In this document: positions 1 through 12,512 of the stretch, piece by piece
Numbering within the stretch: position 1 is the stretch's first letter
Layout of the letters: every line of letters begins with the position of its first letter
NCBI GenBank assembly: GCA_030715135.1
Contig: JAUYVH010000017.1
Location: 1 to 64,000, forward strand
Reading direction: 5' to 3'
Source: Keguizhuia sedimenti
Lineage (GTDB): Bacteria > Pseudomonadota > Gammaproteobacteria > Burkholderiales > Burkholderiaceae_D
DNA length: 64,000 nt
Translations under genes and position numbers: made by a program
The notes under the pieces: model-generated
The model's database searches: none
The model's input: only the letters and a program-made list of their open reading frames with translations
Told to the model about the DNA's origin: nothing

Positions 1-107
1 AAACAGAATTTTGTCTTGTAAATCAATTATTTAGATGTTTTTTGGCGAAAAAAGCCGTAATCCCGGCCGACCCTCAACAGGATTGCCATCAAAAAAGGAC
101 GCCATAA

Positions 108-917
108 ATGCTGATTCATCCAATGCCCGATCCGATTGCGTTGTCAATTGGCCCCTTGTCGGTACACTGGTATGGCCTGATGTATCTGGCTGCCTTTGTC
201 CAATTCATTGCGCTTGGCCGTTTGCGCATACGACAAGCGCATATTGCCGCTGTCGGCTGGAAGAAAGAGGACTTGGATGACATGCTGTTTTATGGCGTGC
301 TGGGGGTCGTCATCGGTGGGCGCCTTGGCGAAGTCCTGTTTTACCAACCGGCCTATTATTTGTCTAATCCGTTAGAAATATTCGCGGTCTGGAAAGGCGG
401 CATGTCTTTTCACGGTGGTTTTATAGGAGTGATGATCGCCATGGCTGTATGGGCCTATAAGGCAAAGCGCAACTTCTGGGATGTAATGGACTTTATTGCC
501 CCCATGGTGCCACTCGGATATGCTGCTGGGCGGGTGGGCAACTTCATTAATGCCGAATTGCCGGGCAGGCTCGCCGATGCCAGCCTGCCATGGGCAATGA
601 TCTGGCCCAATGTCGACACCATGCCGCGCCACCCCTCTCCGATTTATCAGGCATTGGTCGATGGCGTATTGCTGTTCATTGTCTTGTGGATATTTGGACG
701 CACTCCCCGGCCACGAATGGCGGTAAGCGGCATGTTTGCATTGGGTTATGGGGGTGCGCGCTTTTTCACCGAATATTTCCGCACGCCAGACTATGAAGTG
801 GCATTTGCCGGGATCACGATTTCAGCCGGGCAAATGCTATCGGTACCAATGATTGTACTGGGTCTCCTCTTGCTATTTTTGGCGTATAGGAAAACCGGGG
901 GAAACCGTTTGGCATAA
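108..917 (+). CDS. lgt: Prolipoprotein diacylglyceryl transferase
   Basis: Inner-membrane enzyme that moves diacylglycerol from phosphatidylglycerol onto the lipobox cysteine of prolipoproteins, the first step of lipoprotein maturation. The 269-residue length is normal for the family. The signature [10 protein letters not shown] lies at residues 141-150 and the HGG motif at 102-104, matching the conserved His and Arg region of the E. coli enzyme. Several hydrophobic segments alternate with short loops, as expected for a seven-helix protein. The start is an ATG followed by the usual MLIHPMPDP-type beginning. It is the only clear housekeeping gene here and marks the left border of the metal island. 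It also serves the lipoproteins encoded in the window (TolC-like protein, cupredoxin, CAP protein). Confidence 0.97.
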   Translation: MLIHPMPDPIALSIGPLSVHWYGLMYLAAFVQFIALGRLRIRQAHIAAVGWKKEDLDDMLFYGVLGVVIGGRLGEVLFYQPAYYLSNPLEIFAVWKGGMSFHGGFIGVMIAMAVWAYKAKRNFWDVMDFIAPMVPLGYAAGRVGNFINAELPGRLADASLPWAMIWPNVDTMPRHPSPIYQALVDGVLLFIVLWIFGRTPRPRMAVSGMFALGYGGARFFTEYFRTPDYEVAFAGITISAGQMLSVPMIVLGLLLLFLAYRKTGGNRLA

Positions 918-959
918 TGATCGAAGCTGGAAAGTGACAATGTATAGTACTTAAAAATT

Positions 960-1007
960 GGAGCCAAACCGCCTGCTGCATCCGCAGACCGACGGTTTAT
1001 TGGCTCC
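960..1007. repeat. Imperfect hairpin after lgt
   Basis: GGAGCCAA at 960-967 pairs with TTGGCTCC at 1000-1007, with a short inner ACCG/CGGT pairing and a roughly 22-nt loop. It lies between the convergent lgt and multicopper oxidase genes. No T-run follows on either strand, so it is not a standard intrinsic terminator, although it could still stop or protect transcripts from both sides. Confidence 0.4.
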
Positions 1008-1156
1008 ACGCTGAAGACAGAAATCCGTTTAATTGTTCGAGTGCGACCGGACTATCTAATCGGCAATGATCAAGTTAGCGCAGCGACCATTGCGCCGTGT
1101 ATAAAATTTGCGGACTATATGACACGAGGGGCCAGCAAGTCGGAGCCGCTAAACGT

Positions 1157-2662
1157 TCATGCCACGACAAACTGCCCCATCATTCCGGCATCTTCATGTT
1201 CGAGAATATGGCAGTGATACATGAATGGTGTATCCGCCGCTGCCGGCCGGGTAAATTCGGCCAATAGTTCCACTTCATCTTCAACGAGCACCGTGTCTTT
1301 CCAGCCAACGTTCTCCATGCGCGGCGGTTGCCCGTTTTCAGACACAATACGGAAGCGCACGCCGTGGATATGCAGCGGGTGCGGACGCATCGTGCTGCGT
1401 ACCGTCCACATTTCCACGCTGCCGCGCGCAATGCGCTGGTCGATGCGTTCCATGCTGAAGGGCTGCCCGTTGATTCCCATCTGGCCCATCATGCCGCCGC
1501 CCATCATGCCACCTGGTCCGCCGACCATCATGTCCATGGAGAGAAAGCGCGACCTGGCAGGCGGCGCCAACTGCTGAACCGGATTGTCATCGAGCACCGC
1601 AGGAATGGTTGTGACTTTGGCCGGCAAATCTGCCGCCGGCTCGAAAGCCAGAATGGGTGCAGCGCCATTGTTCCCCGCTGATGCGCCGGACAAGGAAGGA
1701 GGATTACCCATCATGGCCATCATGCCGCCGCCGCTCAACACATATTCTTCGCTGGACAGCATGGCCGGCTTGCCAGAAGAAAAGTCCACCAGCACTTCGG
1801 CGCGCTCCCCTGGCGCCAGCCGCAGCCGCTCCAGTTCCACCGGCCTGGGCAGCAAGCCGGAATCGGTGGCGATCAACTGCATGGTGCGCCGGTCGTCAAA
1901 TACCAAATTGTAGATCCGCGCATTGGAACCGTTGATCAGTCTGAGCCGTACCACGGAGCGCGGCACAGCGGCGCTTGGGTCGAGCGCGCCATTGACCAGC
2001 ATACGGTCGCCATGAAAGCCCGCCATCCGGTCCATCATGCCAGGACGGTACACCATGCGGCCAGAAGCATCGAAACGGCGGTCTTGCAGTACCAGCACCA
2101 AGTCATCAATGCCGTAGTCGCTGGGCAAGCCGCGTTCGTTGTCTTTTCCATCCACAATCAGCATGACACCGGCCAGGCCGGAATATACCAATGGCGCAGT
2201 GGTGTCATGTGTATGCGCGTGATACCAGACGGTAGCAGCCGGTTGGTCAATGTCGAGCCTCGGTTTCCATGTGCCGCCTGGTTTGATGGCCTGATGCGGG
2301 CCGCCGTCGCGATCGCCGGGAATCACCAAGCCATGCCAGTGTACGGCAAGGGAGTCATTGAGTTCATTGATGACTGTCGCCGTGACCGTTGTGCCAGTGC
2401 GCACTTTCACCACCGGCCCCAAATACGTTTGGTTAAAACCTTGCGTGGCGGAAGGCACGCCGGAAAGGAACTCGGTTTGGCCCGCACGTGCCGTAATCGT
2501 GAAAGCACCTGCCGTGGTGGTATCAATCAGCTTTGGCATTGATAAACGGGGACGCGAACCGGAGTTTGGCCACCACGCGATGCTGCTGCGCATAGCGAAC
2601 AGCAGGCCACTGCTGGCAGCGATTGCAGCGGTGCTTCCCAGTATAAAATTACGTCGTTTCAT
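1157..2662 (-). CDS. Multicopper oxidase, CueO/CopA-like, Met-rich
   Basis: Probable periplasmic cuprous oxidase that turns toxic Cu(I) into Cu(II). The 501-residue protein begins with a twin-arginine-type leader (MKRRNFILGS and a hydrophobic stretch). The trinuclear-centre ligands are visible as HWHG at residues 108-111 and WYHAHTH at 146-152; HPLHIHG and a C-terminal HCHILEHEDAGMM supply the remaining ligands including the type 1 site. A Met/Gly-rich loop before the last cupredoxin domain (MMVGGPGGMM and following) is typical of CueO, where it binds Cu(I). It is transcribed convergently with lgt. A degenerate CopR-like repeat lies 136 bases before the start. A general laccase is possible, but the Met-rich loop and context favour copper detoxification. 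Confidence 0.93.
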   Translation of the reverse strand: MKRRNFILGSTAAIAASSGLLFAMRSSIAWWPNSGSRPRLSMPKLIDTTTAGAFTITARAGQTEFLSGVPSATQGFNQTYLGPVVKVRTGTTVTATVINELNDSLAVHWHGLVIPGDRDGGPHQAIKPGGTWKPRLDIDQPAATVWYHAHTHDTTAPLVYSGLAGVMLIVDGKDNERGLPSDYGIDDLVLVLQDRRFDASGRMVYRPGMMDRMAGFHGDRMLVNGALDPSAAVPRSVVRLRLINGSNARIYNLVFDDRRTMQLIATDSGLLPRPVELERLRLAPGERAEVLVDFSSGKPAMLSSEEYVLSGGGMMAMMGNPPSLSGASAGNNGAAPILAFEPAADLPAKVTTIPAVLDDNPVQQLAPPARSRFLSMDMMVGGPGGMMGGGMMGQMGINGQPFSMERIDQRIARGSVEMWTVRSTMRPHPLHIHGVRFRIVSENGQPPRMENVGWKDTVLVEDEVELLAEFTRPAAADTPFMYHCHILEHEDAGMMGQFVVA

Positions 2663-3006
2663 TTAATCTGCTTTCAAATACCTCCTACAGCGGTTGTCTG
2701 TAGAGAAGTATTAATATGCCTAAAGTTTGTCCGCTTGCGACGTTTGTGATGGTTGAGTGCGGAATTTCATATAATGAAACCAGGTAACATTTTTTACTTC
2801 ACATTGATGTAACGAAAGTCAGTCAATTCAATGAAAATATTGCAATTTACCTGATTAAACGCCTTGTGTGATATTAAGTGGTAGCTAAGCTCTGCCAGTA
2901 AAGTCCGCATGCGGCGCGATAGAGTCGTTCTCAACGCCAGTCGCTATCGTGCGGTCTGTTAAGCATGCTTGCGAAGCACCATCGTAGCCATCGTATGAGC
3001 ACAAAC
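2663..3006. other. Intergenic, probable oxidase promoter region
   Basis: No gene is supported in these 344 bases. They hold the upstream region of the multicopper oxidase, including a degenerate CopR-like repeat at 2798-2813, and an imperfect hairpin near 2914-2953 (GCGATAG against CTATCG) that could end the DUF302 gene transcript. Confidence 0.5.
2798..2813. promoter_or_regulatory. Degenerate CopR-like box
   Basis: TTCACATTGATGTAAC matches the window's ATTACA-N4-TGTAAT repeat at four of six bases on the left and five of six on the right. It lies 136 bases upstream of the multicopper oxidase start on the minus strand, a plausible activator position. It is the weakest of the candidate sites together with the one at 4958. 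Confidence 0.4.
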
Positions 3007-3399
3007 TTATAAAGCACTCATTACCCGTTCCAGCCGCTGCCGAACTTCACCGGCCAGTTCTGCAATACCAGGTTTTCCAACTAGCTGCAGCACTGCGTCA
3101 GTGTTCATAAATTCAACGTGTACTTGATTGGCATCGTCCTCACGCACGACCACATTGCAGGGCAGAAGCAATCCAATAGATGGCTCCATGCTAATGGCGC
3201 GGTCTGCCAAAGGCGGATTGCATGCACCAAGAATGCGGTAAGGAGGGATTTCTTTGCTGAGCTTTTTCTTCAATGCAGCGGCCACATCTATGTCACTAAG
3301 AATGCCAAATCCCTCCTGTTGCAAAGCGTCCGTGACCCGGCTGATCGCCTCTGAAAACGGAACGTCGATAATTTTTCCAAAACCGTATTCAATTGTCAT
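3007..3399 (-). CDS. DUF302 domain protein
   Basis: A 130-residue protein of the DUF302 family, starting MTIEYGFGKI. The reading frame stays open 46 codons further upstream, but that extension has no family features. The ATG at 3399 with AGGTACC just before it fits the usual family start. Visible features are the central ILGACNPPLADRAI and MEPSIGLLLPCNVVV segments, which are conserved in the family and contain two cysteines. There is no signal peptide. The function is unknown. Members often lie in metal and redox gene neighbourhoods, which fits here but does not establish a role. Confidence 0.85.
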   Translation of the reverse strand: MTIEYGFGKIIDVPFSEAISRVTDALQQEGFGILSDIDVAAALKKKLSKEIPPYRILGACNPPLADRAISMEPSIGLLLPCNVVVREDDANQVHVEFMNTDAVLQLVGKPGIAELAGEVRQRLERVMSAL

Positions 3400-3566
3400 A
3401 ATAGGTACCTGCAATAAAAAGGAATAGTATTTCAACGTCATGCCGCGAGGATGAGTCTGCGTTACAGACTGCACATCGTGGCAGTACATTGTTCGTGTTG
3501 GGCAGCTGACCGCAGACAGATTGCTAGACGCACGCAAACTCTTGTAGATTCACGGCGGCGCCTCCA

Positions 3567-3647
3567 TCAAGATTGATGCGGTTGAGCATGAATTGGTAAG
3601 TCCGCTACTAACACGATCCCGAATAGCATCTGGCTGAATAGTTCCAT
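3567..3647 (-). CDS. Possible 26-residue peptide or gene remnant
   Basis: A short frame starts MELFSQMLFGIVLV and is preceded by a strong ribosome-binding-like stretch (AGAGGACGAGGC). It holds one hydrophobic segment and ends after 26 residues. It may be a small membrane peptide or, more likely in this region full of broken genes, the start of a truncated membrane protein. I do not recognise a family. Confidence 0.25.
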   Translation of the reverse strand: MELFSQMLFGIVLVADLPIHAQPHQS

Positions 3648-4107
3648 GCCTCGTCCTCTAGTCTTATAGAATAGCCTTGCGACGCTTGATTTCCTGTATG
3701 CGGTGTCACGCAAAAAACATCGTTTCCATTGATGACAAACAATCCGCCTCGATGCTATCGGTGCGAGCAGTCGATAACAATTAAGAATTTTGTATATTGA
3801 TTTGCGATCACCTGCTTAGTTCAACGTGCATGGAAAATGCAGGATGACTTTGCTCAAAAAGGCGCTAAACCCCTGCATCATGATGCGGAACGCTGTCGAT
3901 AGCTAATGTCACTAAAGCGGATTTCGTAGCTTCCACAGATGCAATATTTCCGGTAGCTGGGGGCGGCACTTCAAACCGGACGGGTTAAAATACTTTTTGC
4001 CTTGCTGATTTCTTTTATCTCCATTTCCCGATAGGTGTCGACTGTAGGGATAGCATAGTCGAACGTCCGAGGCATGTAGACTCACACCATTAAGTTTATA
4101 TGTGCAG
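3648..4107. other. Intergenic, nothing recognised
   Basis: No convincing gene, RNA or repeat was found in these 460 bases on either strand. The low coding signal, next to several broken genes, suggests decayed sequence. Confidence 0.4.
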
Positions 4108-4353
4108 TCATTGAGACTCGTCTAATGAATTAATGCGCTCGTTGAGCGTTGCATACGATAGTTCACCAACATGGCGGTTAGCCAATATGCCATTGGCATC
4201 AAAAACAAGGTGGTCGGTAATCCCTAGGATCCAGTTTCTTTTCCAAGCAACATGGCAAAATCAAGCAATACATTCTGCTCTGATCAACGGGAGCATACTC
4301 ACCAGCACGTCTCCGCTCGACGATATCAAGGCCTTCAAAGCCTTGTAGGCAAG
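4108..4353 (-). pseudogene. Thioredoxin-like (TlpA/redoxin) protein, 3' remnant
   Basis: Directly after the stop codon of the CusF-like gene, the minus strand reads on as a thioredoxin-fold C-terminal half: KALKALISSSGDVLVSM, then, after an in-frame TGA at 4261-4263, ILGITDHLVFDANGILANRH and VGELSYATLNERINSL to a TGA at 4108-4110. The D-x-x-G-x-x-x-x-R-H-V-G pattern is the usual strand-turn-strand after the cis-proline of TlpA-like proteins. The N-terminal half with the CxxC is missing. A 5' truncation plus a nonsense codon makes this a dead remnant of a periplasmic redoxin. The family assignment rests on motif resemblance only. Confidence 0.6.
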
Positions 4354-4755
4354 TTACTTCTCAAGTTTCGTCACAGTTAAGGCCCCGTCAACTTTGTCGG
4401 CCTGAAATCTAACCATGTCACCGGATTTGATATTTGAAAGCATGGCAGAATCCGCCACCTTAAACACCATTGTCATAGCTGGCATTTCCAGATTATCCAA
4501 TGGCCCATGTTTTAATGTAACCTTTCCCTGCGTAAAGTCGACCTTTTTAACCTCACCTTCCGCCATTGCCACTTGCCCTGGTTTGGCTTCCTGCATATTT
4601 TTCATGCCACTCATGTTTTGCATATCATGCATTCCGTGACCGTTCATTCCTTTCATATCAGCCATGTTGTTGTCGGCCGCATTGGCGGCAAAAGGTACGG
4701 TAGTAGACAATATAAAAGCAATTGTCAGTTCATTCATGCGCTTGGTATGTTTCAT
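4354..4755 (-). CDS. CusF-like periplasmic copper-binding protein
   Basis: A 133-residue exported protein: signal peptide (MKHTKRMNEL to about AANA), a Met/His-rich spacer (DMKGMNGHGMHDMQNM), then a CusF-type small beta barrel. CusF binds Cu(I)/Ag(I) and passes it to CusB. The binding loop is KHGPLDNLEMPAMTMVF: the His and the two Met ligands of E. coli CusF are kept, but the capping Trp is replaced by Met. The ATG at 4755 is preferred over the longer frame because AGAGG precedes it and a signal peptide follows. A weak CopR-like repeat lies 200 bases upstream. It is followed at once by the thioredoxin-like remnant, so the two were probably one operon. Confidence 0.88.
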   Translation of the reverse strand: MKHTKRMNELTIAFILSTTVPFAANAADNNMADMKGMNGHGMHDMQNMSGMKNMQEAKPGQVAMAEGEVKKVDFTQGKVTLKHGPLDNLEMPAMTMVFKVADSAMLSNIKSGDMVRFQADKVDGALTVTKLEK

Positions 4756-4957
4756 TGTCAATCCTCTTATGGTGAATAAGTTTTTAAATAACCCAAAAGA
4801 TACAGAGTCAGCAGCAGCGTGTGCAAACATGCAGTTGTCACCCAATCATGCAAACTTCATCGCTACTCTTTATCTGTCCGTTGTACATGTTGTGTACTTT
4901 TCTTACTGGGACGGGTGTACTTTACAGGCCGAATCCATTCAGTCGCCTGACAAATTC

Positions 4958-4973
4958 ATTACAATTACGTCAT
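4958..4973. promoter_or_regulatory. Weak CopR-like box
   Basis: ATTACA-ATTA-CGTCAT: the left half is exact and the right half matches TGTAAT at four of six bases. It lies about 200 bases before the CusF-like start at 4755 (minus strand). It is supported only by its similarity to the stronger boxes elsewhere in the window. Confidence 0.4.
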
Positions 4974-5028
4974 ATTAAGGGTATGAAATTATCGAAATTG
5001 TTTTTTTTGTCTTATTAACTGTGCGGAT

Positions 5029-5669
5029 TCAACTGGCTGGCGCACGCTCTGAGAGAATCAGCCGCGTAAGAATCAAGATAAGCAAACTGGCGATCCACGC
5101 TGACCATAAGGTATGCGTTAAAAAGTGCGCACCGCGCAGTTGCTGCACCCAGCCCAGGATTAGTCCCAGTAAGAGTCCTGCCAAAAACACGAGGCATGCC
5201 ATGCGCGGACGGCCTGGCAGCCAGAAGACGAAAAACGCCGCCAGCCATAATCCGCTGCTGGCATGCCTGCGGGAAAGCAGTGTCAGGCTTTAATATCATC
5301 GGGAAGCGAATCAAACAACCTCAGATATGGCACATAGCCGCCATAACGCTGCAGATCCCACGGACAGTGATGGATGGATTGACTTTTCAACACACTAATG
5401 ATAGCCGGAACAGCGATAAAAGACAGTGCAACAACGGCAAGCTTTTTGCAGATATCGTAGTTGAGCCACTTGGATGAACGGTAAAAATCAACCATCAGCA
5501 GCCCTAAGATGCTGACGCCTGCGACGATCAGACAATACTTAACCCAGCGATGCATCAAAACCGCGGCAAACCAATTGTCTTTCAAGGGGAACACATGGTA
5601 GGTGGCACTGTACGCCGAGTCCGCCAGTAGCAAATCGATGTCTGTGTATCGGCTGACAAAAACAATCAA
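5029..5669 (-). pseudogene. PAP2-family membrane phosphatase, broken
   Basis: The first 128 codons give a multi-helix membrane protein ending SLPDDIKA and a TGA (5283-5285). Reading past it and restoring one base in GGCATGCC (near 5260-5266) gives HCFPAGHASSGLWLAAFFVF and then RGAHFLTHTLWSAW, the PAGH and HxxxH-type motifs of PAP2 phosphatases, ending at the TGA at 5029-5031. The first PAP2 motif region is KSQSIHHCPW. So one nonsense codon and one 1-bp deletion separate this from an intact gene of about 215-240 codons. The 5' end is uncertain: the frame stays open upstream of the TTG at 5669 without a clear ATG. Intact relatives act on lipid phosphates such as undecaprenyl pyrophosphate or lipid A. 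Confidence 0.75.
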
Positions 5670-5838
5670 CAGTGCAAAAATAATAAAATGTATAACGCTT
5701 TGCGGAAAAATTGATTTGTCATTGCACTTGCGAAAATGTATTGATCACAGTACGGTTTCACTACACAGCGTGATTGCGACCCTTAGCAAAAAATCTTAGT
5801 GATTCGGGCGTCATAATCAGCCTTTTTCGTTTGCGCGT

Positions 5839-6456
5839 CTAGGATGGTTTATACAGTCTTTCATGAAAGCCGCTGACTTTGACGTTTACAGTCACAGGCT
5901 TACTACCGCGATTACGCCAATACCAGCCGTGGGTACCATTAAATGGTGCAATGAATGTGCCTTGCGCCTATTCCTGTTGTTTGCCTTTCCAATAGCTAGT
6001 GAAATCGTCTCCGGCGTTAGGCGGCTCACCATGCATGTCAAAGTTGACTGGGCCGCCTTGCGCCGTCCAGCTAAAGACAAATTGATCACCTTGACGCATC
6101 TGCGCCTTGATTTCTGCCCCTTCGTTTGGCTGCAGCGTAAGGGAAAGCTCATCATTGCGCAGCGGCATTTGCGTTTTCAATACCGCTGGAAAATATTTGC
6201 CATTTGGCGCGGGAGAAGGAGTTGTCAACGTTTGTAACGAGTTGGCCGCTGGAGCTTTCGAATTGGTGGTTTCCTGTGTATTAGGCATGCTTAAGGCGGT
6301 CAGGCCCATTGATTTGCCAAGTCCGGTGGGATCAATGCCATACTCGGCCGGCAACACAGCCGTCACTAAAATAACACTTGCTACGCTCATGGCAATGACG
6401 CTTGCCTTGATCAGTTGCGGCGTGCTGGGAAGAAGATGGTGGTGAGTGGTGCTCAT
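5839..6456 (-). pseudogene. Transmembrane anchor protein with in-frame TAG
   Basis: The frame starts MSTTHHHLLPSTPQLIKAS, with AAGGA before the ATG at 6456, and has one N-terminal transmembrane helix followed by a periplasmic domain. It meets a TAG at 5968-5970 after WKGKQQE. The same frame then continues with AQGTFIAPFNGTHGWYWRN and VTVNVKVSGFHERLYKP to the TAG at 5839-5841, a well-formed beta-rich end. Burkholderiales HupE neighbours of this kind are annotated as transmembrane anchor proteins of about 200 residues. The amber codon would cost about 43 residues of the conserved end. Either the gene is dead or a 162-residue truncated protein is made. Confidence 0.7.
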
Positions 6457-6470
6457 GTCGACATCCTTAA

Positions 6471-7196
6471 TCAAGTAGTAAAGTAACCGGTGAGTTGATA
6501 GCCCATCAGTAAAAATCCTGATGTCATCAAAGCCGTGTTGGCCGAAGTAGCATGGTGTCTGAATCCATCGCTGCGCCGCCAGAATCCCATACCGATCAGA
6601 ATGGCGCTTAAAGCGAGAAGTTGGCCCAGCTCCACACCGACGTTAAACGCAAGAATGTTTGGCACTAATCCTTCCTTTGAAAGCGTGAATTCTTGCAGCT
6701 TGGTCGCTAGGCCAAATCCATGGAAAAAACCAAAGACAAGCACCGCTACTTTGGTATTGGGCTGGAAACCAAAAATACGCTTGAATGCGCCAAGATTGTC
6801 GAGCGCTTTGTACATAACCGATAGACCGATGATGGCATCCACAATATAGGGATTGACGTGGGTGCCGCTCAAGACTCCATACAGGGGTGTGACGCTATGG
6901 CCGACCGCGAACAGGGTGACATACACACCTACATCTTTCATGCGGTACAAGAAAGAAATCACGCCAAACAAAAAGAGCAAATGGTCGTAGCCGGTGACCA
7001 TATGTTTGGCGGCAAGATAAATAAACGGCATTAGGCGCATGCCACTGCTTTGCTCGATAAACGCCTTGTCGTCGTCAGCCACGCCGTGAGCCAGCACGTC
7101 GGACGTATTCAGCAGCAAGGCCGCTCCCACAAGAGCCGGTAACCAGCGCATCAAAATGCTTAACCTATGCATCGCATAGGTAGGGAAAGCTTGCAT
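6471..7196 (-). CDS. HupE/UreJ family membrane protein
   Basis: A 241-residue integral membrane protein of the HupE/UreJ type, with an N-terminal signal-like helix and about six more hydrophobic segments. The family signatures are visible: HMVTGYDHLLFLFGVISFLY, then VGHSVTPLYG, FGFFHGFGLA and FNVGVELGQL. The buried His residues of HupE proteins are thought to carry Ni or Co into the cell or across membranes. Here the setting is copper and zinc resistance, so the metal is open. GGAGG lies six bases before the chosen ATG. The downstream membrane-anchor gene begins 14 bases after the stop, so both were one transcript, but the partner is broken. Confidence 0.9.
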   Translation of the reverse strand: MQAFPTYAMHRLSILMRWLPALVGAALLLNTSDVLAHGVADDDKAFIEQSSGMRLMPFIYLAAKHMVTGYDHLLFLFGVISFLYRMKDVGVYVTLFAVGHSVTPLYGVLSGTHVNPYIVDAIIGLSVMYKALDNLGAFKRIFGFQPNTKVAVLVFGFFHGFGLATKLQEFTLSKEGLVPNILAFNVGVELGQLLALSAILIGMGFWRRSDGFRHHATSANTALMTSGFLLMGYQLTGYFTT

Positions 7197-7385
7197 TCAT
7201 AACCTCCAATGAATGAAAATCTTAGTATAGAAAATGAACATTCGTTTAGAGTGTAAGCGCCGTCGTCACAATAGTGATCCAATCCAAAGCCCCTTCAGGC
7301 AAGCTGGATGTATAAATCAAGTGAAGGCAGACCGGCAAAGACATGTCGAAAACTTCGGCCTAACCGATCTGCCATGGGCAAATTC

Positions 7386-7594
7386 TTAAGGGGTAGTTGG
7401 CTGAGGTTTCTTGTCTTGCTCCTTCAATGGTTTTTTCTCATTTTTCTTCAAGTTGGGTTCGTGCTTTTTCATGGCATTGCCCTTCTCTTTCACTTCCTTT
7501 TTTTCGCTGGCATTACGTCGTCATCCATATGGGTACTGTGGGCATAGGCGAATGAAGCACAGAAGGTAAGAATCAGCGTGGCAAAAATTTTCAT
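7386..7594 (-). pseudogene. Small exported Lys-rich protein, frameshift in A7 tract
   Basis: AAGGAG lies seven bases before an ATG at 7594. A clean signal peptide follows (MKIFATLILTFCASFAYA, cut before HSTHMDDDV). After MPAKK the frame ends at once, but in the next frame it runs on as KEVKEKGNAMKKHEPN and KNEKKPLKEQDKKPQPTTP to a TAA at 7386-7388. The switch falls in a run of seven A (7498-7504); an eighth A would give one continuous 70-residue protein. It is the last gene of the czc operon. It may be a 1-bp deletion, a sequencing slip in a homopolymer, or real slippage that still makes some full-length product. No family recognised. Confidence 0.6.
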
Positions 7595-7660
7595 GGACAG
7601 CTCCTTGGTGGTGGTGAATAAAACAATGCAGTGAGACCGAACATCGGCTCAACTTAAAAC

Positions 7661-8943
7661 TTAAGGTTCATGGGTATGGCCCTGATGGATAAAAGGCTTA
7701 AACCAATATGCGGCCAGGGTGATGGCCAAACACACGACGCCCGCGATAGAAAATGTGGCCGGGGCCCCGAAACGCGCCACCCCATGACCAATGGCCGGAT
7801 ACGTAATCAGCCAGCATGCGTGCGTCAGGGCAAAATGTGCCGCATAGACACGGCCACGCTCCTTTTCAGAGGTATGCTCGGCCAGCAATGTGGTCGACGG
7901 GATGGCGATTAATGCCTGGCCTGCGCCATTGAGCATCCAAAGGAAGGCAAACACCAGTAAGGGAGGTTGCCAGATACCGGGCAACAGCAATAGGCCCAGG
8001 ATGGTGCCGCCGGCAATTAAGCCAATGCCTGTCCACCGGTGCCGGCGCCAATGCAGTTCGGCACGGCCCATGCTGGCTGACTCATATCTGCCAGTCATTT
8101 TTCCCAAGATCAACGCTGTCATGCTTGACCCCAGCCCTAGGCTCGCCATCACCAACGCAAAAGCCGTTTCACTATGCGCCAATACGTCCTTGACATACAC
8201 GACAGTGGCAACAATCGCAGCCGCGCCGGCCGTTGCCTCGACAAAGCTCAGCACAATGGCTTGCCGAAGCGATGCTTCACGCAGGATCACGCGCGTACCG
8301 TAGGTGAGCTCGCTGATCAGTGCATGCACAGAAAACGGTGTGCGCGATGCCGGCACGTGCCGAATCGAACTCATGAGCACAAGAACGGCAGAAAGCAGGT
8401 ATGTCAGTGCGTCAAACCAAAACACCCATCGCACCCCCAGCCATACCAGCAGCAAGCCGGCCAATGCAGGAGCGGCTAATGCCTCGATATCGACTGCAAC
8501 GCGCGACAAAGACAGTGCTTTGACGTAGTGTTTTTCCCCCGCCACTTCGGGAATCATGGCTTCAAAGGTCGGCGTGAAGAATGCTGTGACAGCGTTGATT
8601 GCGAAAATCAACACGTAGATATGCCAGATCTGGCTCACCAATGGAAAAAGCATCAGCAGGCCAAATCGCAGCACATCAGCCATCACCAGGATTGTCTTGC
8701 GATTGAACCGGTCTGCCAAGACGCCCGATGGCTGTGAAAACAGCAGAAATGCCAAAATGCGCAATGTCAGTGCGTTGCCGATAATTGCCGCAGCGCTGGC
8801 GCCGCCTGCCATCTGGTAAGCAAATACCGCCAGTCCGACCGTGGTCACACCGCTGCCGGTCAACGAAACAATCTGCGCGGAAAAAAGCAGCAGGTAGTTG
8901 CGGTTTTTGAAGAGACTGGTTTCGTTGCCGGTCAGCGCGCTCA

Positions 8944-8944
<1 letters not shown>
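7661..8944 (-). CDS. MFS transporter at the end of the czc operon
   Basis: A 427-residue major facilitator with 12 predicted helices and no signal peptide. Family marks include the cytoplasmic loop after helix 2 (SGVLADRFNRKTILV) and the repeated GxxxDRxxR-type pattern of the MFS_3/EntS-like exporters. Its ATG overlaps the czcA stop codon (TAATG at 8942-8946), so translation is coupled to the pump. It could export a metal chelate or another compound linked to zinc/cobalt stress; the substrate cannot be read from the sequence. It ends in a His-containing tail (HQGHTHEP), which may bind metal. Confidence 0.85.
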
Positions 8945-12502
<3,558 letters not shown>

Positions 12503-12512
12503 GGCACTCTCC

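Noticed and set aside
4261-5970. In-frame TGA and TAG codons as selenocysteine, pyrrolysine or general recoding
   Set aside because: The TGA in the PAP2 gene comes with a separate 1-bp deletion, the thioredoxin-like gene is also truncated, and all long genes use TGA, TAG and TAA as normal stops. No insertion element for selenocysteine was seen.
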